A stretch of DNA of 64,000 nucleotides from Ehretia macrophylla (taxonomy: Eukaryota; Streptophyta; Magnoliopsida; Boraginales; Ehretiaceae): assembly GCA_037974665.1 (NCBI GenBank), contig CM075770.1:2244501-2308500 (forward strand), read 5' to 3'. Every line of letters begins with the position of its first letter. Position 1 is the stretch's first letter. Below, piece by piece: positions 58,820-64,000 of the stretch. The notes beneath the pieces were generated by a model that did not search any database, was not told where the DNA came from, and saw only the letters and a list, made by a program, of their open reading frames with translations. A program made the position numbers and the translations under genes.

Positions 58820-58955
58820 TTTTTCATTTGGTTTAGTGGTATGCTCCTCTCAGTAAATGCAAGAGATTGTGAGATCAATTTTTGTAAGCGACATCTTAAA
58901 TATGTGTTGACACCTTAAGTCTCCCTTGTATTAAAAATAAAAATTTAAAAACAAA
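58820..58955 (+). mobile_element. Possible tRNA-derived SINE
   Basis: TTTGGTTTAGTGGTATGCTC resembles an A box and GATTGTGAGATCAATTT a decayed B box about 35 bases on, followed by an A-rich 3' end (TTAAAAATAAAAA). Target duplications were not identified. Confidence 0.4.
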
Positions 58956-61900
58956 ATCACTTAGATCTTCCCCAGTGTGGTGAATTTGAATATGCAGGCG
59001 CATTTACAAATGACAAAATTGTCAAAGCTCTAGTTGTGTGACAGAAACTAATTACTACACCATCACAATGAAAAAGACATGAAATTATTGGAGTGTAAAC
59101 CTGCAAAAATGTTGAAGGTTTCCGTACCTCAATTAAGCCACCCTACATGTTGCACCCCTGGCTGATATTAGTACCTCAAATTACTACGATTTTATGCATT
59201 TTATCTAGATTGACAATGACATTATTCATGAATTTTTTTTAACAACATTGTTATATATCATTCAGGTGATGTTTATAACATTTCTATATATAACATAATT
59301 TTTATCATATAACTAAAGGATTTGACATTCAAAATATAAATTCTTATCATATAAAAGAGAAATACTAACGGATTATCACACGAGTGACATAAAGTACTAT
59401 TCCATGAGTGTTAGTAATTAACATACAGTCGATCAATTCTGGGTGGTTAGAAAGAACAACATTAGGGTTTGAGCCAATGCATCCTTATGGCTTATCAGCC
59501 ACTATTCATAAGTTGAATCATTCAGTTTTTCTCGAAGGATAATTGTGCAACTACGCTAAATGCCAGTTTGCAAAAACTATTTTCAAATTCAAACGAGCCA
59601 AGTTTGACCCTAACCTTAGAACATGTAATTCTAAGTTGCCTATAGGACATATTAAACGATGTTTGACGAGACGCAACAAATACTTACACTTGAAGGCATA
59701 CTTAATTCTTCCACTTTGGCTAATGTTTTAGTAATGAAATTTGTCTATAATTTAAGAGTTTACGTAGTTTTTGTCTATTAATAATTCTTTTTTAGGTGAA
59801 TGAGCTTAAAAATGTTGTGCTAAATTTTCATTTTATTTTACCAGAATTGCATGTATATTGGATTTATGTTACTCTAATAATATTATAATTCCATGTAATG
59901 TATAAGAATGTAATTCACTGTATCTTCTATCGAGCAAGGGTAGGAGGTCTTTTGCACATTCTTGAAAATTATAGAGAGAGTTATTTGATTATTTCATTAC
60001 TTCAACACATAGAATTAGTTGATCGTCTAGTTTTTGAGAATTTTATTGGTAAAAGGTTATTTGATTGTATTGCTGATTTGTGTGTGTAAACAAATAATTG
60101 AAAAAATAGTAGCAAAGAAGCATTAGTAAATGAAGCAATTAGTAGAACTAACCATGAGAGAAATCTGCCTAATTATAGAGGGATATCAGTTCCATCAACT
60201 TAGTAAAATAAATCTTTTTAATTATAGAGAGATCAAGCATGATATATATTTTTTTTTTATGATTAGGAACTCAATTGGTGAAACCCGACTATCAACTAGT
60301 AAACCTTCAATTGCAGTGGTTCTTCCTACACATACACCAGATCCGTTAAGAGCAGAACTTCAAAACAGCAGTATAGAATGTCAAACTAACAATCTCGCAG
60401 AAGCGATTTCACCTTAGTTACTACTGGATCATACCTTTGAGAGCAAGCACGATATTTTTTTAATAATAATGTATAGTTCTTTTTTTTTTTTTGTCAATAA
60501 TGTATGGTTCATTCAAAGCTTTGTTGCAGCTAGATAGATATGTTATAATCGATGACGGGCCTGTATTGGGTTTAGGATTGGGGAGGGAAAGATAAAAGAC
60601 CATTTTGACGGAAAAATTAGTGATCAATCACATCAATCTCACATTTTAACAATTATAGGGCTATGATCATATTGAAATTACACGTGAATCACGTCCAAGA
60701 GTTGAAAGCAAGTTGAAAAGACGACAAGTGTTTTCCACTTTTGATTATTTTCACAATTTCACCTACCAAATTACCTAAACTTTTGGCTTTGTGTTGAATG
60801 TGCTACAAAAGTAAAATATCTCATGCCCTTAAATATCTTGCCCACAATTGTTACTTGTTAACAAGAAACCACCATCCAGCTCAATGTCACCTTCTAATTC
60901 TCCTGTACCAATTTTCATTCAATCATACAATAGCGACAGGCTAGGTTAGTCAAAAGGTGGTGACAGTTCAATATATATGCATTTTTTTTTAATGATATAT
61001 AAATTTAATTGATGGAGTCTGATCATTAAATTATTTGATATAATTTGACTATCATTATATATGTGTTTCAATAAGGAAAAGAACATTGGAAAATTAGGGT
61101 AATAATTTTTATGGCAAGCGGGTAAGATTTCACCCCTCATTTACATAATAAGAATATATGTATTTAATGATAAATTTCTCTTTATATAGGAAGAACTATT
61201 ATTATAACTTACAGGATGGCTAAAAATCACCCTTGAATATATAGCAATAGTACTCGCGAGTTTGGAACCTTTTCTCAACATTCTAACGTTTTATATTTCT
61301 TGAGAAAAATATTACATTTTAAAGGTTACGCTAACAAACTTCAAGTACGATATGATGTTTTGTCTTATTAAGCAATTATCTGTGCTATCAGATATAGCTA
61401 TATTAAAAAAAAATATTTAGTTGTCAAATACTTAATCATGCTCTCTGTCCAAGAAAGAAAATTAAGGCAAAAACGAAACTTACCAAAACAATGTTAACGA
61501 AACTTACCAAAACAATGTTTATTTTTTCTTCCAGAAACACTAAAATTAGCAAAATAAACAATATATTTTCATTTTTTTAGAAAAAGAAAAGAACACTTTG
61601 TTTCATGTAGTGTATATCCTACACATAATTAATTTAATTAATTAAGAAGCAGACAGCTCATTTTATAAATTCTAATATAGGACCACCCACCTAAAAAGAA
61701 TTAAAGTTGCTTTAGGAAACACTAGTGGCACAACATAGAATAATAAGAACAAGAAAGGAATATGTTAAATATAATATGCTTGGTCTGTTACTTTAAAGAG
61801 AAGTGTCTTAGCTCCTTAACTCCAAAAAGTACACTTCAACTTAGTGGAATCACAGATCAATTTCTTCCTGAATTAATGCCTCTGCCGTAGTAGCACTAAT

Positions 61901-62880
61901 TTATGATTCGTTGGGGGGGGAGGGTGTGGTTATGGTCGTCTTTTGCATAACGGTAAAAGTAGAGAGCATTAAGGTAAAACATTCAGCTGCAACTTCCTTT
62001 TAATGACAGTTTTAGGAACTCATATTAAGTTATGGATTTCGAAACGCATAATCTGCTCGTTTGATAGAGACATGATCAGAATTAATAAAGCATTATATAA
62101 AATATTCAACTGCAAGTTTCTTTATATGAGGGTCAAGTTTTTCAGATTTATATTAGGTTTAAATTTCGTAACGCATGACTTTATTGACATGTTTTTAAAA
62201 TTAATTAGACACAAAATTACAGAGAGCTGGCCTCATGGCTTATTCGAACTAAAGACACAGAACAAATTTATAATGTCTTTTATGAAGCTTTACACGCTCT
62301 AAGTTGTCATGCACATATTTCTATGTGAAATTTTTTTGTTTATTTGTTATGAGTGTGTACAGCCTTACAAATTTAGAAAGTCAATAATTTTAAGTACATG
62401 GTGGTCCCATTCTCAAGATGCATAAACAAATTTTGGAACGTAACAAAAATTTTCGTTCATACCCCAAAGTACTAAGCTAACTCTTTAATTTGGTTATTTT
62501 GTGCAACTTTGCCAGTATATTCTATTCATTCCCTTTATTTATTTTCCAAGAAAAGAAGCTAACTAATTGCAGTATGTTAGAATCTAAAACAATATGTCTC
62601 AACAGAGCGGAAATAGAAATACAACAATTCTTTATTAACTTTTTTTTTTTTTTTTTTTTTGTATTTCTATGAAAAATTAGTAAAAATACAAAAATTTTTG
62701 TAGACAGATGAACACCACGTACAAGTTTGTGCGACACATGCACATGCACAGGTATATACTATCCACACCTCCCACCATTAGTAATTACACAACTTACAAG
62801 AAATTTTCCATTTTTACGTATCCAAGAAAAGAATCGAATTAAGCTCACACAACATGATTTTGCTTATTGCCATCGATCAT
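58956..62880. other. AT-rich region without recognised genes
   Basis: Frames at 59543-59731, 59898-60089 and 60130-60417 are open but match no family I know. They may be decayed coding sequence. A diverged ~115-base tandem pair lies at 61981-62200 (TTCAGCTGCAACTTCCTTTT / TTCAACTGCAAGTTTCTTTA). A T-run lies at 62640-62660. Confidence 0.45.
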
Positions 62881-62890
62881 CAACATGGTC

Positions 62891-63484
62891 CTAAGCTGCT
62901 CCAATGGCGTTTTGCCTTCTCAAATCCTTGTAGAACTTGGCTATGAACTTCTCAGCATCTTCATCAACATGGCTATCTTCATCAACATCTCTTAATGGAA
63001 AAGGCGAGTCTGTTATCCTCAGCTGCCTCACCATAGGGCTCCTCCCAAACCCAGGCAAAGCCGGCGACGCCGTCTCGCTCTGCAGCATCTCCAACGCCTT
63101 CATAAGCGCATTCGCCGTCATAGCTTCATCTTCCATCGGCGGCGCCTCATAGTGGTGGTTGTTTTTACGCTTGTTGAGATGAAAAGGGAGATGGAAACTA
63201 GGGTACGCAGGGCTGTTACTGCAGCTGAACTCATATTCATTAGGGTGGGGTGTGAAGGACAAGTGGTGGTCATGTGAGCGGCGGCTAATGGCGGAGGAAG
63301 CCCAATGGTGGCTGTGATGGAACATGAGATTATGTATTGCCTTGCCAACAATCTTTCCACGCTTCATCATCATGTTGAGATCTGCTAATAGCTTACTCTT
63401 TGATATGCCTTTCCTCAACATGAACAATGCCACACGTACCATGTTCCAAAATTTCTTTGCTATTACTGGCAAATTTGACTCCAT
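62891..63484 (-). CDS. DUF761 family protein, copy 4, inverted
   Basis: The 197-residue protein lies on minus. The frame is open upstream to 63589, but the ATG at 63484 (MESNLPVIAKKF) matches the start of the sister copies, and the upstream residues correspond to their 5' leaders. Conserved motifs are EYEFSCSNSPAYPSFH, GFGRSPMVRQ and VDEDAEKFIAKFYKDLRRQ. It lacks three residues after WASSA, has EAPPMEDEAMTAN in the variable middle, and ends NAIGAA instead of NAQL. The opposite orientation means this duplicate was inverted. See copy 1 for the family. Confidence 0.85.
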   Translation of the reverse strand: MESNLPVIAKKFWNMVRVALFMLRKGISKSKLLADLNMMMKRGKIVGKAIHNLMFHHSHHWASSAISRRSHDHHLSFTPHPNEYEFSCSNSPAYPSFHLPFHLNKRKNNHHYEAPPMEDEAMTANALMKALEMLQSETASPALPGFGRSPMVRQLRITDSPFPLRDVDEDSHVDEDAEKFIAKFYKDLRRQNAIGAA

Positions 63485-63672
63485 TTCTGCAACTTTGATG
63501 AACCCTTTTGGTTTCTTTGCTTGCTGTTTGAAGATGGATTGTGAGAGAGAAGAAAGAAAGAGAGAGATTGAGTTTCTTTTTTTTTGCAAAGTAGAGATTG
63601 AGTTTCTTGATTGCAGAGAAAATGTTTTGTGTTGTCAATTGGATCTGAAAGGAGGCTTAGACGTGTGAGGGG

Positions 63673-63763
63673 TATATAAAGGCCTTTAGAGGAGAAGAGG
63701 ACACATGAAGTTGTACTTCAAGCTAAAGTAACCGGTTGGTGCACGGATATTTCGGGTTACTTT
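63673..63763 (-). promoter_or_regulatory. DUF761 gene 4 promoter: inverted repeat plus TATA box
   Basis: On plus, AAAGTAA (63725-63731) and TTACTTT (63757-63763) are 25 bases apart, as in the other three copies. The TATA box (TATATAAA on plus, 63673-63680) is 45 bases nearer the gene. Confidence 0.6.
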
Positions 63764-63814
63764 AATCTATATTTTATTTGCTCAATTATTAATGGTGGAC
63801 CAGATATTCGGTGT

Positions 63815-63865
63815 GGTCAAGCTCTGAAAGAAGGCTTAGGCATGTGAGGGGTATATAAACGCCTT
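63815..63865 (-). promoter_or_regulatory. Second, partial copy of the DUF761 promoter
   Basis: GAAGGCTTAGGCATGTGAGG followed by GGTATATAAA repeats the TATA-box segment of the gene 4 promoter (63649-63680) about 180 bases further upstream. No coding sequence follows it before the gene 4 promoter, so it is a duplicated promoter end or the remnant of another array member. Confidence 0.55.
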
Positions 63866-64000
63866 GGTATTAATTAAAAACTTGTCCATATATTAGTAAA
63901 TTAGTTAAAACGTTAATTTTTTTGGTATTACTTTTAATAAGTTTTGTATTTAAATAATTTAAATTATATCTTTTTTAAAAAGAATTATGTGTTTTAATAT

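Noticed and set aside
59543-60417. Three short plus frames in the right intergenic region
   Set aside because: No recognisable family, no splice logic joining them and no second copy to compare; left as possible decayed coding sequence.

Overview
The window is nuclear DNA of a flowering plant, almost certainly a eudicot. It is AT-rich, has short exons bounded by GT-AG introns, and carries many plant transposable element signatures (CACTA, hAT, Mutator-like, PIF/Harbinger, a TRIM retroelement, a solo LTR). The species cannot be named from sequence alone. All calls come from reading the sequence; no database search was run.

Left part (1-22 kb) is the gene-containing, lower-copy part. A small SAP-domain protein gene lies on the minus strand (2289-2822). 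A complete 18-exon class III HD-Zip gene of the HB8/HB15 type lies on the plus strand (8934-17943, 837 codons plus stop). It has homeodomain, leucine zipper, START and MEKHLA regions, and a miR165/166 target site that exists only after intron 4 is removed. Convergent with it is a DUF1677 zinc-binding protein gene on the minus strand (18645-19211). The spaces between hold small inverted-repeat elements, and intron 11 of the HD-Zip gene carries a TRIM element.

The rest (about 22-64 kb) is a segmental duplication cluster. Its unit is a single-exon gene for a ~197-200 aa protein of the DUF761 family (cotton-fibre expressed / Avr9/Cf-9 rapidly elicited 146-like). Four intact-looking copies are present: 27988, 35171 and 52246 on plus, 63484 on minus. 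All four share an upstream inverted repeat, AAAGTAA-N25-TTACTTT, and a TATA box. In copy 3 a 245-bp poly(A)-tailed retro-insertion with a 16-bp target duplication separates these two promoter parts. A second block, about 38.65-45.76 kb and 54.09-58.76 kb, is also duplicated. It carries a tRNA-Lys(CUU) gene, intact in the first copy and broken in the T-arm in the second.

Because the blocks are duplicated, many insertions can be compared with a paralogous empty site. The clearest is a 3065-bp non-autonomous CACTA element (40103-43167, TSD TAC) absent from the second block. Others are a 951-bp hAT element with an exact 8-bp TSD, a 449-bp Mutator-like foldback element with an exact 9-bp TSD, and a 116-bp hAT MITE. 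I saw no clearly new molecular system. The most notable items are the DUF761 array with its conserved promoter palindrome and promoter insertion, the broken tRNA duplicate, and the TRIM element and GC-AG intron in the HD-Zip III gene.
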